Shown here piece after piece: positions 1-8,754 of a stretch of 64,000 nucleotides of DNA. Below the pieces are notes generated by a model, which saw nothing but the letters and a program-made list of their open reading frames with translations, had not been told where the DNA came from and did no database searches. The number at the start of each line of letters is the position of its first letter. Within the stretch, counting starts at the first letter, position 1. Origin of the DNA: Pseudomonadota bacterium. GTDB taxonomy: Bacteria > Pseudomonadota > Alphaproteobacteria > Rhizobiales > Methylopilaceae. Where the stretch lies: contig JAEWFF010000028.1 of assembly GCA_023388965.1 (NCBI GenBank), positions 124,001 through 188,000 on the forward strand, in the 5' to 3' direction. The position numbers and the translations under genes were made by a program.

Positions 1-903
1 ATTGCGGTTGCGGATGACATAATCGATCGCGCCTTCAGAATAGGCGCCCTGCACCCAGATGAAGGAACCATCCGAAGCGGTCGGCAGGTTGAACTGCAGG
101 CCGGCCTGAACGGCGAAGCCGATGTCGTCGCCAACCGCGTTGGCTCCACCGATGCTCTCGAAGTTGCCTTCGTTGTCCTGAACGGCAACCGACAACTGCG
201 CCGCACCCCAAGCCTGATCGACGCGGAGGGCAGCGACCACGTTCGGCCATGTCTGAGCATCGACACCGTCATCGGTAGCCGCGAGATTGCTCAGGTAGTG
301 GCGGCGGCCCTTGTTCTCAAGAGCGATCGTGGCGGCGAAGCCCGAACCGAACGAGGCCGTATAGGCGATCTGCTCGATCTTGTCGTCCGAGAAGAGGTCG
401 CCGTAGTGATCGTAAGGCAGGAAGTCGTAGAACGACTGCGCGCGACCGATCGTCAGGCCGGCGAACTGGATGAACGCCTGATCGAGAGCAACGCCATCGT
501 CATCATAACGTCCGCTGCCTTCGCGGTTCGCCTGGATCTCGATGTAGGAGCGCAGTGTGCCCCACTCGGTTTCCGTGCGGGCGTCGAAGCGGATGTCACC
601 ACGGGCGAACCAGCTCAGGTTATCGTCGGTTTCCAGACCGGCGAAGCCATCCCAGCCAGCCGGAACACCGGCTACTCCGTCAAACGGCTCGTCGTTGAAA
701 TCGACATAGGCTTCAACGCGGACATAGCCCGACACGCGCAGGCAGGTTTCCGTGCCCGGAATGTAGAAATAACCCGAACCGTAGGTGTCGCAAACGCGAA
801 CGTATTCAACCGGCTCCGCCATCGGCAGATCGGCGGCCTGTGCCCCGGTAAAAGCGACGAGACCCGCCGCGGAACCGAGAAGAAGGCTTTTCACCGTCTT
901 CAT
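1..903 (-). CDS. Porin, rhizobial Omp2b-like (3' end cut by window edge)
   Basis: Outer-membrane general-diffusion porin of the alphaproteobacterial porin family. The reading frame is open from the ATG at 903 to base 1 (301 codons) without a stop, so the C-terminus lies outside the window. The N-terminus has a signal peptide (MKTVKSLLLGSAAGLVAF, then AQAADLP) followed by the family hallmark EYVRVCDTYGSGYFYIPGTE with two cysteines around residues 40-55 (C-DTYG and TCLRVSG). The remainder shows alternating aromatic/polar beta-strand patterns with Asp/Glu-rich loops. An upstream purine-rich AGGAC lies just 5' of the start. It is monocistronic as far as visible. Family assignment is from recognised sequence character. 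Confidence 0.9.
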   Translation of the reverse strand, partial: MKTVKSLLLGSAAGLVAFTGAQAADLPMAEPVEYVRVCDTYGSGYFYIPGTETCLRVSGYVRVEAYVDFNDEPFDGVAGVPAGWDGFAGLETDDNLSWFARGDIRFDARTETEWGTLRSYIEIQANREGSGRYDDDGVALDQAFIQFAGLTIGRAQSFYDFLPYDHYGDLFSDDKIEQIAYTASFGSGFAATIALENKGRRHYLSNLAATDDGVDAQTWPNVVAALRVDQAWGAAQLSVAVQDNEGNFESIGGANAVGDDIGFAVQAGLQFNLPTASDGSFIWVQGAYSEGAIDYVIRNRN

Positions 904-1577
904 ATTGTCCTCCAAAAGTTTCGAGACCCTCAGGGAAGAACCGGTTCCGTCTCAGCAGGAGCCCGATAAATTCCCCCCGTTCCCACCCAGCAGCCTGAGG
1001 CGCACTGAACAGGCGACCCGGGGCGAACCCCTTCGTCGTGACGAGAACATCAACCATCGCCCGACTCGCCGCAACCGATTCCGCCATCGCGGTGCCTCAT
1101 TTGGGCAGGGGTGTTGCAGAGGAGCCACGGTGTGGTGGGCCCCGGCGGCTAAAGCTTAAAAGTTCCTTTATTTTCAATGCTCAGCGGGCGGCGTGTGCAG
1201 CGTGGCAATCGTGCCGGTCTGTGGATGGCGGCCTTATTTGAGGAGCCAGGCGCCTGTGGATCAAGGCGAAAAGCGGGGGTGGGACGGCGGCAGGCACCGA
1301 GTTTCCGGCCCATCCCTCGGGTCAAGCCCGAGGGCAGGCTCTTCGAGACGCGATGCTGCGCATCGCTCCTCAGGATGAGGGTGTGGATTGCGGCTCCGAA
1401 TGAGGATCGTGGCTGCCGCATATGTCCGCGAAGCGGAGCCATGGGTGGCCGACACTAGAAGATGTCACGCGAGGACACGGAGTATGGGTCCCGGATCGGC
1501 GCTCGGCTTCGCCTCGCTTGTCCGGGACATGCGGCTGACGGTTTCGCACTCCGCTCCCACGCGCGAGGGGGGCGTCC
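904..1577. other. 674-bp gene-free gap with repeat elements
   Basis: Region between the divergently placed porin start and the RND permease stop. No convincing protein is seen. The porin-proximal part (about 904-1150) should hold the porin promoter. From about 1290 the sequence is made of dispersed intergenic repeats: a 38-bp unit at 1343-1380 that recurs near 62455, and a GC-rich segment at about 1485-1545 built of short inverted parts. Short open frames here on both strands overlap one another and have no family resemblance. Confidence 0.6.
1343..1380 (+). repeat. Dispersed intergenic repeat, copy 1
   Basis: A 38-bp unit starting TCGAGACGCGATGCTGCGCA and ending in ATGAGG. It matches 62455-62492 with only three differences. 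It contains the internal palindrome GATGCTGCGCATC. Seen directly; resembles the small palindromic intergenic elements common in Rhizobiales chromosomes. Confidence 0.75.
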
Positions 1578-4500
1578 CTACTCCGCCGGCTGGGCGGCAG
1601 CCCCACGCCGGGATTTCGTCTCGCGGCGGCGGCTCGCGACGAGCGAATAGGCGGTCGGCACGACGAACAAAGTGAGAATCGTTCCGAGCGAGACGCCGCC
1701 GACGATGACCCAGCCGATCTGCTGGCGGCTTTCGGCCCCTGCCCCTTCCGCGAGCGCCAGCGGAAGGGCGCCGAACACCATCGCGCCGGTCGTCATCAGG
1801 ATCGGCCGCAGGCGCAGCACCGCCGATTCGATGACGGCCTGCATGCGGTCCAGCCCCTCGTCGCCGCGCTGATTGGCGAATTCCACGATCAGGATGCCGT
1901 GCTTGGTGATGAGACCCACCAGGGTCACGAGCCCGATCTGAGAGAAGATGTTGAGCGTGCCGCCGGTGAAATAGAGTGCGGCCAGTGCCCCGGTCATCGA
2001 CAGCGGCACGGTCAGAAGGATGATGAAAGGATCGATGAAACTTTCAAACTGCGCCGCAAGCACAAGATAGATAAAGGCAATCGCCAGTATGAAGACGAGC
2101 GCGATCGACTGGTTGGACGAGCGGAATTCGCGGCTCGCACCGCTGTAATCGGTCTGCGTTCCGAGCGGCAGAACCTCTTCGGCCGCCCTCTCCACTTCCG
2201 CCAGCGCATCGCCCAGAGTGTAGCCCGGCGCGGGATTTGCGGTGATGGTCGCGGCGCGGAGCTGATTGAAGCGCTTCAACTCGCGCGGCGCGACCGATTC
2301 CCGGACCTGCACGATGTTGGAAAGCTGGACCATCTCGCCCGATTTCGTGCGCAGATAGATGGTGTCGAGCGTGGCCGGCGAAGTCCGCTCCGCAGCGGCA
2401 AGCTGCACGACGACATCGTATTGCTCGCCATCGCGCTCGAAGCGCGTGACCTGCCGCCCGCCGAGCAGGGATTCGAGCGTGCGCCCGGCATTCGAGACGT
2501 CGATGCCGAGATCGGCGATCTTGTCGCGATTGAGGAAGACCTGAAGCTCCGGCTTGGTCAGGACGAGATCGCTCTCCACATCCTCGAGAATCGGGCTGCC
2601 CTGCAGCCGCGCGACCAGCGTATCCGCCGTCTCGCGCAGGGATTCGTAGGTACCCGAACTCTGGATGACGAAATTGACCGGTTTGCCGCCGAGCCCACCG
2701 GATTCGCCGAGCGAGCCGGGATTGGAGGCGAATGCGCTCACGCCCGCAATGCGGCCCAATTTGTTCTGGATCTCGCGGGTGATGTCCTGCTGCTTGCGGT
2801 CGCGAACCTCCCAATCGTTCAGCATGATGAAGCCGAACAGATTGGTCGATTCCGGCACGCCCGAATTGATGAGGAAGGCGCGCATATCGTTCGTGCCGGC
2901 GATGGCCTGCTCGACCTGGCGCGAATAGCGCGCGGTGTAGGTCGCGGTCGCCCCTTCCGGCGCGCGGCCGAAAAGCCGGATGGCGCCGCGGTCCTCGGTC
3001 GGCGCGGTCTCGGCCGACAATTGCATGAAGAACAGCGCGCTGCATCCGGCAACCAGAACGCCGCCGAGCACGATCAGCGGCCGAACGGTCAGCGAGCGTG
3101 TCAATACGCGGCGATAACCGTCCGTCAACGCGTCGAAGGCGCGCTCCATGGTCATGAACAGCTTGCCGTGCTCGACATGCGTCTTGAGCAGTTTGGAGCA
3201 CATCATCGGCGTCAGCGTCAGCGCGACGAAGCCGGAGACGAGCACCGCGCCGGCGAGCGTCAGCGCGAATTCGAGAAACAGCTTGCCGGTGCGACCTTCC
3301 GCGAAGGCAATCGGCGCGTAGACGGCGGCGAGCGTCAGCGTCATGGCGACGACGGCAAAACCGATCTCGTTCGCGCCTTTCAGCGCCGCCTGGAACGGCT
3401 TCATGCCGTCCTCGACATGCCGGTAGATGTTTTCCAGCATCACGATGGCGTCGTCGACGACAAGCCCGATGGCCAGCACCATTGCGAGAAGCGTGAGCGT
3501 GTTGATCGTAAAGCCCATCGCATAGATCAGCGCGAAACTCGCGATCAGCGAAACGGGAATGGTGACGATCGGGATGATCGAGGCGCGCACGGAGCGCAGG
3601 AAGAAGAAGATGACGAGCACGACGAGCGCAATCGCCTCGCCGATGGTCGTAAAGACGGCCTTGATCGACCGGTCGATGAAGATCGAGCTGTTGAAGCCCT
3701 CTTCGAGCGTCATGCCCTCGGGCAGATCGGCACGCAGATCGGGCAGCACCGCATTCAGCGCGTTCGACACGTCGAGCGGATTGGCGGTCGCCTGCTTGAC
3801 GATGCCGACCGAGGTCGCGAGCCGGCCGTTGAAGCGGCTGCTGCGGCGCTCGTCGCGCGCGCCGAGCTCGACGCGCGCCACATCGCGCATCTTCACCTGA
3901 TAGCCGTCGGCGATGCGGATGACGATGTTCTCGAACTGCTCGGCCGTCGTCAAGCCGGTGCGCGAGAGCACGTTGAATTCGCGGTCCACGCTTTCGATGC
4001 GTCCGGACGGGATCTCGACATTCTGCGTGCGCAGTGCATCCTCGACGTCCTGGACGGTGGTGTTGTAGGCGGCGAGGCGCGCACGATCGACCCAGATGCG
4101 CATGGCATAGCGCCGCTCACCATAGATATTGACCTCGGCGACGCCGGTCAGATTCTTCAGCCGGTCGACGATGAAGCGGTCGATGTAATCGGAGATTTCC
4201 AGCGGCGTCATGCGGTCGCTGGTGAACGACATGAACAGGATCGGCCGCGCATCGGCCTCGACCTTGGACACCTCCGGCTCATCCACCTCGTCCGGCAGAT
4301 TGCCGCGCACCCGCGCCACGCGGTCGCGCACATCGGAGGCGGCGACATCGGGATCGACGTCGAAATTGAAGCGGACGGTGATGCGGCTCGATTCCGAACG
4401 GCTCTGGGATTCGATGGTGTCGATGCCGGCGATGCCCGCGATGGAGCCTTCGAGAATCTGCGTGACCTGCGATTCGATGATCTCGGCTGAGGCGCCCGGA

Positions 4501-4652
4501 TAATTGGTGCGTACCGAAACCACCGGCTCGTCGATGTTCGGATATTCGCGTACCGACAGACGATCGAACGAGACCACGCCGAGCAGAACGAGAATGAGGC
4601 TCATCACCGTCGCGAAGACGGGACGGCGGATGCAGATCTCCGAAATGCGCAT
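1578..4652 (-). CDS. RND efflux pump permease (HAE1-like)
   Basis: Inner-membrane proton-driven drug/solute exporter of the AcrB/MexB superfamily, 1024 residues, full length for the family. The N-terminus (MRISEICIRRPVFATVMSL) is the typical cytoplasmic helix and first membrane segment. The proton-relay motif GLVVDDAIVMLENIYRHVED sits in TM4 around residue 400, and the second half repeats the membrane-domain architecture (IYLVLAAQFES, GLITKHGILIVEFANQ). It starts 6 bp after the upstream membrane-fusion gene, so the two form an operon; no outer-membrane channel gene is adjacent, so a TolC-like protein elsewhere is presumed. Substrate cannot be inferred. No regulator flanks this pump, unlike the second RND pump at 49820-54120. 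Confidence 0.93.
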   Translation of the reverse strand: MRISEICIRRPVFATVMSLILVLLGVVSFDRLSVREYPNIDEPVVSVRTNYPGASAEIIESQVTQILEGSIAGIAGIDTIESQSRSESSRITVRFNFDVDPDVAASDVRDRVARVRGNLPDEVDEPEVSKVEADARPILFMSFTSDRMTPLEISDYIDRFIVDRLKNLTGVAEVNIYGERRYAMRIWVDRARLAAYNTTVQDVEDALRTQNVEIPSGRIESVDREFNVLSRTGLTTAEQFENIVIRIADGYQVKMRDVARVELGARDERRSSRFNGRLATSVGIVKQATANPLDVSNALNAVLPDLRADLPEGMTLEEGFNSSIFIDRSIKAVFTTIGEAIALVVLVIFFFLRSVRASIIPIVTIPVSLIASFALIYAMGFTINTLTLLAMVLAIGLVVDDAIVMLENIYRHVEDGMKPFQAALKGANEIGFAVVAMTLTLAAVYAPIAFAEGRTGKLFLEFALTLAGAVLVSGFVALTLTPMMCSKLLKTHVEHGKLFMTMERAFDALTDGYRRVLTRSLTVRPLIVLGGVLVAGCSALFFMQLSAETAPTEDRGAIRLFGRAPEGATATYTARYSRQVEQAIAGTNDMRAFLINSGVPESTNLFGFIMLNDWEVRDRKQQDITREIQNKLGRIAGVSAFASNPGSLGESGGLGGKPVNFVIQSSGTYESLRETADTLVARLQGSPILEDVESDLVLTKPELQVFLNRDKIADLGIDVSNAGRTLESLLGGRQVTRFERDGEQYDVVVQLAAAERTSPATLDTIYLRTKSGEMVQLSNIVQVRESVAPRELKRFNQLRAATITANPAPGYTLGDALAEVERAAEEVLPLGTQTDYSGASREFRSSNQSIALVFILAIAFIYLVLAAQFESFIDPFIILLTVPLSMTGALAALYFTGGTLNIFSQIGLVTLVGLITKHGILIVEFANQRGDEGLDRMQAVIESAVLRLRPILMTTGAMVFGALPLALAEGAGAESRQQIGWVIVGGVSLGTILTLFVVPTAYSLVASRRRETKSRRGAAAQPAE

Positions 4653-4658
4653 GGCGGG

Positions 4659-5792
4659 TCAGCCCGGCTGGTACGGAACGACGATATCGACGGGGCGGCC
4701 GTTCTCAAGGCGCGCCTGCCCCGCAACGACGACCGTTGCCTCGGGCTGGAGGCCTTCAAGGATTTCGACCTCGCCCTTGGAGCGGCGGCCGAGTTTCACT
4801 CGCGTTTCCACCGCAGCGCCGTTTTCGACCGTGAAGACGAAACTGTCCGAGCCGCGCGGCATGATGGCGCCTTCCGGCACCATGACCACCTGACCGGCGG
4901 AACGGCCGAGCAGCGTGACGCGGGCAAACAGGCCCGGGCGCAGGACGTTGTCCGGATTGGCGAGACGGGCGCGGACCTTCAGCGCCCGGCCATTGACGTC
5001 CACGAGCGGATCGATGGCATAGACCTCGCCCTCGAAGCTGCGCCCGCCGATGGCATCGACAGCGATCTCGACCGCCTGCCCGACCTCGACATCGCGCAGA
5101 TTGATTTCCGGCAGGCGGAAATCGAGCTTCAGCCGGTCGATCTTTTCGAGATTGACGAGCACCTGCCCGATCTGGGTGTAGGCGCCGACCGAAACCTGCC
5201 GCAGGCCGACCGTACCGTCGAAGGGCGCGCGGATCTCGGTCTTGTCGAGGCGCACCTTGGCAAGTTCGACCGCTGCCTTCGCCGTTTCGAGAGCGGCGAC
5301 TGCCTCATCGCGCGCCCGCGTCGTGCCGGCGCCGGTCTTCGACAGTGAATTGGCGCGCTCGAAATTGGACTCGGCCAGCCGCAGAGCGGCTTCCGCATCG
5401 GCCAGTTCGGCGCGCGCCAGCGCGTCGTCGAGCTTCACGAGAAGATCGCCTGCCCGGACCTCCTGACCTTCCTGAAAATCGATGGCGGCGATGCGGCCGG
5501 CGACTTCGGTGGCGATGGCCACCGCTTCATCGGAGGCCAGAGTGCCGACCGACTGCAACTGCCGGACCGATTGCGCGCTCCGCGCCTTGGCGACCTCGAC
5601 CGGCGGGGCCGGCTTCCTGTCCGGTAGGGCGGCCGACTGCTTTTCGGGAGACGCCTCGTCGGGCGTCTGCTTCACGGCCGCGATGACGGAGGTGCCGCGC
5701 GGCGCCCCGGCATCGTCCGCGCGGGACCAGGCATAGGCACCGGCGGCGACCACAGCGAGAAGCGCAAGCGCAATCAACGTGTTACGGTTCAA
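4659..5792 (-). CDS. RND efflux periplasmic adaptor (membrane fusion protein)
   Basis: HlyD/AcrA-type adaptor, 377 residues, linking the RND permease to an outer-membrane channel. A single N-terminal hydrophobic anchor (residues about 6-22) without a lipobox cysteine is followed by a proline/charged linker. The barrel-lipoyl half motif GRIAAIDFQEGQEVRAGDLL, the alpha-hairpin (about residues 125-185, Ala/Glu-rich) and the returning lipoyl half (KTEIRAPFDGTVGLRQVSVG) come in the canonical order, then the beta-barrel and membrane-proximal domains. First gene of a two-gene operon with the permease, 6 bp apart. No regulator is adjacent. Whether it serves efflux of toxic compounds or a physiological metabolite is not visible. 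Confidence 0.92.
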   Translation of the reverse strand: MNRNTLIALALLAVVAAGAYAWSRADDAGAPRGTSVIAAVKQTPDEASPEKQSAALPDRKPAPPVEVAKARSAQSVRQLQSVGTLASDEAVAIATEVAGRIAAIDFQEGQEVRAGDLLVKLDDALARAELADAEAALRLAESNFERANSLSKTGAGTTRARDEAVAALETAKAAVELAKVRLDKTEIRAPFDGTVGLRQVSVGAYTQIGQVLVNLEKIDRLKLDFRLPEINLRDVEVGQAVEIAVDAIGGRSFEGEVYAIDPLVDVNGRALKVRARLANPDNVLRPGLFARVTLLGRSAGQVVMVPEGAIMPRGSDSFVFTVENGAAVETRVKLGRRSKGEVEILEGLQPEATVVVAGQARLENGRPVDIVVPYQPG

Positions 5793-6070
5793 AATTCAAC
5801 GACCTGTCATCGAGCGCCGACGCGCCATCCACGGCAAGGAACCGGCGCTGTATATCTCAACTGCAACCGAAATACGTCATGTCTCTCAAGTATATCCAAA
5901 TTTCACCCGCGCCGATGGACTATGCCGCGCGCCCGCGGAAATTTGATTGTCAGGGGCTCCTGCCCGCAAGATGGGCATGAACAGGGTGCCGGCACGGGCG
6001 GCTGGCAGTCGATCCCGCGGTGCAAAAAGTGCTCGCGCGAGCACGGCTGAACGCGAAAGACCCGCAGGCA

Positions 6071-7606
6071 ATGGCAACCGGCATCCATCACGTCACCGGC
6101 ATCACGGCCAACGTACAGGCAAATGTCGACTTCTATGTCGGCTTTCTTGGCCTCAGGCTTGTGAAGCGGACCGGAGGCTTCGCGGACGCCGAGCAGTTGC
6201 ACCTCATCTACGGAGACGGCATCGGCAGTCCCGGTTCGTTGCTCACCTTCCTTGTCTGGGAGGCTGCCGGCCACGGCCGCACCGGCATCGGACAGGTGTC
6301 CGAGATCGCGCTCGCCGTGCCGCCGGCCTCGCTCGGCGACTGGCTGACAAAGGCACTCGCTGCCAATGTTGCGCACGAAAGTCCGTCCCGCGAATTCGGT
6401 GAGCCCGTTCTCCGCCTCAAGGACCCGGATGGGCTCATCGTGAAACTGGTCGGCGTGGACATGCCAACGCCCGCTCCGCTTGCAAACGCCCCCACCCGGC
6501 TGCGGGCCGTCACCGTCCTGACGGACAGAGCGGAAGAAACCGCCCGGTTTCTGGCGCATTTCGGCTACGCCAGGGAACAACGTTCCGGCCTGACGCAACG
6601 CATGGCGTCCGACACCGACATCGTGGACGTGCGGGAAGTGTCGGGCTTCGTGCCGTCCGTACCGGGCGCCGGAACTCCCGATCATGTCGCGTTCCGCGCG
6701 CAGGACGCCGATGAGATCCGCGCCATGCGGCTTTCGCTGAAGGATTACGGGCCGACCGAAGTTCACGACCGTAAATACTTCCTGTCGCTCTATGTCCGCG
6801 ATCCCTCCGGCATACTCATGGAATATGCGACCGACGGGCCGGGCATGACCGTCGACGAAGCGCCCGAAGCGCTCGGCCGGACCCTTTTCGTGCCGCCGGG
6901 CGATGCCGCCCGCGCGGACGATCTTAAGGCCCTGCTGCCCCAGTTTGCCCTGCCCGGAGAGGAGCGGTTTCCCGTGCGCGATCTTCCCTTCATCCACCGT
7001 TTCAACCGGCCGGAACATCCGGACGGCACTACATTGGTCCTGCTGCACGGCACGGGCGGAAACGAGGCCGATCTCATGCCGATCGCCCGCCGCATCGCGC
7101 CGGACGCGGCGCTGCTCGGCGTACGCGGCCGTTCAACCGAAGAAGGGATCAATCGCTGGTTCCGCCGCTTCGACGCCGTAACCTACGATCAGGCGGATAT
7201 CCGCAGCGAAGCCGAAGCGTTTGCGGCCTTCGTCGAGGGCGCGGTAACAGGATACGGATTGCGCGCGGACAGACTGGTCTTCCTCGGCTATTCCAACGGG
7301 GCGAACCTTCTGGCCGCTGTCATCCAGCTTCATCCGGGTGTCATCCGCCGCGCGGTCCTGCTGCGCGGCCTTCAGGCCCTGGAGAAAGCACCTGCCGCCG
7401 GTCTTTCCGGAACAAAAGTGCTGATGCTGAACGGGCGCGACGATCCATTCGCGCGGTACGCACAGCCTTTGGCGGACGCATTGAAGGCCGTCGGCGCAGA
7501 GGTCGATGTCCGTGAGCTTCCCGCCGATCACGGATTGACGGCCGCGGACGTTACCGAGACCGCCGGATGGCTTCGGCAGAACCTTTCAGGCGAACCGGCG
7601 GTCTAG
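6071..7606 (+). CDS. Fused VOC ring-cleaving dioxygenase / alpha-beta hydrolase
   Basis: A 511-residue two-domain enzyme. Residues about 1-290 are a duplicated vicinal-oxygen-chelate (glyoxalase/extradiol dioxygenase) module of the MhqO/PcpA type: GIHHVTGITA (His ligand), DHVAFRAQD (His) and ILMEYATDGPG (Glu) supply the Fe(II) facial triad. Residues about 318-511 are a carboxylesterase/phospholipase-like alpha/beta hydrolase: LVLLHGTGGNE oxyanion region, nucleophile GYSNGAN (Ser near 407), Asp in NGRDDPF, His in PADHGLT. The start is set at the ATG directly before ATGIHH because homologous VOC proteins begin there; an in-frame start 51 bp upstream is possible. In Bacillus, separate MhqO and MhqD proteins of these two types are co-encoded for quinone/hydroquinone stress; here they are one chain. 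Monocistronic. Confidence 0.9.
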   Translation: MATGIHHVTGITANVQANVDFYVGFLGLRLVKRTGGFADAEQLHLIYGDGIGSPGSLLTFLVWEAAGHGRTGIGQVSEIALAVPPASLGDWLTKALAANVAHESPSREFGEPVLRLKDPDGLIVKLVGVDMPTPAPLANAPTRLRAVTVLTDRAEETARFLAHFGYAREQRSGLTQRMASDTDIVDVREVSGFVPSVPGAGTPDHVAFRAQDADEIRAMRLSLKDYGPTEVHDRKYFLSLYVRDPSGILMEYATDGPGMTVDEAPEALGRTLFVPPGDAARADDLKALLPQFALPGEERFPVRDLPFIHRFNRPEHPDGTTLVLLHGTGGNEADLMPIARRIAPDAALLGVRGRSTEEGINRWFRRFDAVTYDQADIRSEAEAFAAFVEGAVTGYGLRADRLVFLGYSNGANLLAAVIQLHPGVIRRAVLLRGLQALEKAPAAGLSGTKVLMLNGRDDPFARYAQPLADALKAVGAEVDVRELPADHGLTAADVTETAGWLRQNLSGEPAV

Positions 7607-7817
7607 AATCGCCTGCCCGCCCCTTTTGGCCGGCGGCAAGCAAAAGCCGGGCGCGCCCAGTTCATGAACTTCACCATTTCTGATCCTGACGCTCGGCGCG
7701 TGCTTCCGGCAAAGCGACCGAAAGCTACAACCCGGCTTGGAAAGGCCGACCGACCCGTTTTACCATTCGGTTCGGCGTCATCGGAACGGACCGGTTTCCA
7801 GCCAATGGGGAGACGCG
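7607..7817. other. Short intergenic region
   Basis: Gap of 211 bp between the fused dioxygenase/hydrolase and the LysR gene, presumably the LysR promoter. GGGGAGACGCG just before 7818 gives the ribosome-binding site that supports the ATG at 7818 over the in-frame upstream start at 7737. No repeat or RNA recognised. Confidence 0.5.
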
Positions 7818-8723
7818 ATGCGAATTGCGCAAAGTGATTTGCGAGGACTTCTCGTTTTTCGGGCCATCGTCGAGCACGATGGCTTCAAGGGCGCGCAACT
7901 TGCCCTCGGCATGAGCCAATCGACCATCAGCTTCCACCTCAAGGCTCTTGAGGATCGGCTCGGTTTCGAGCTCTGCCGCAGGGGGAGAAGCGGATTCAGC
8001 CTGACGCAACGCGGGCGCGATGTGTTCGACGCTTCGAAGGGTGTCGTGAGCGCGCTTTTGAACTTTGAAGGCCGCCTCGGCGAACTGCAGCAACGGATCG
8101 TCGGCACCATCCGCATCGGCATCGTGGACACGACGATCACCGATCCCCTCTCGCCCGTATCCCGCGCAATCGCGACCTGTATGTGCGAGCCGGGAAAGCC
8201 GGAGATCAAGCTGTCGGTTTCCCATCCGCATGTATTGGCAGGCGAGCTGGAAAAGGGCGGAATCGATCTCGCCATATCGCCGGAAACTGAATTTTTCTCC
8301 GGGGTCAGCTCGACGCCGATCTATCGCGAATACAGCACGCTTTATTGCGGGTGGAACCATCCTCTGTTCAACCATCGCGGCAAGATGTCGAAATCGGACG
8401 TCATGAAGCATGCCTTCGTCATAAGGCCCTACGCCAACAACAAGGACCTCAAATTTTTCCGCGACGCCGAAGTGCGCGCCTATGCCTCCAATATGGAGGC
8501 GCAGGCCATGTTTATCCTGAGCGGCAAGGTGATCGGCTATCTGCCGGAGCACTATGCCAGGACATGGGTGGAGGCCGGAAAAATGAAACCCATTCTCTCG
8601 CCCAAGACCCGGCTCTCATCGCAATTCGTCCTCCTGACAAGCGCAATGACGGAACCGACTCCGTTGAGCAAACTTTTCGCCCAGGAAATACAGAAACATG
8701 CCCGGGAGCCCGACATCTCGTAG
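7818..8723 (+). CDS. LysR-family transcriptional regulator
   Basis: 301-residue DNA-binding activator/repressor. The N-terminal winged helix-turn-helix is clear (DLRGLLVFRAIVEHDGFKGA, then SQSTISFHLKALEDRLGFELC, SLTQRGRDVF), followed by an effector-binding domain from about residue 90 (GTIRIGIVDTTITDP). It is convergent with the amidase gene and lies beside the guanidino/ureide cluster, so it most plausibly controls the divergent amidase and ABC-transporter promoters at 10282-10484, where a LysR-style inverted repeat exists. An in-frame start 81 bp upstream exists but lacks a ribosome-binding site. Effector unknown. Confidence 0.92.
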   Translation: MRIAQSDLRGLLVFRAIVEHDGFKGAQLALGMSQSTISFHLKALEDRLGFELCRRGRSGFSLTQRGRDVFDASKGVVSALLNFEGRLGELQQRIVGTIRIGIVDTTITDPLSPVSRAIATCMCEPGKPEIKLSVSHPHVLAGELEKGGIDLAISPETEFFSGVSSTPIYREYSTLYCGWNHPLFNHRGKMSKSDVMKHAFVIRPYANNKDLKFFRDAEVRAYASNMEAQAMFILSGKVIGYLPEHYARTWVEAGKMKPILSPKTRLSSQFVLLTSAMTEPTPLSKLFAQEIQKHAREPDIS

Positions 8724-8754
8724 CAGCACGGGCCGATGTCGCCGATATCCCGTT

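Noticed and set aside
1899..4490. 863-codon open frame on the plus strand opposite the RND permease
   Set aside because: It is the antisense of a clear RND gene; composition is His/Arg/Asp-rich shadow sequence with no family motifs.
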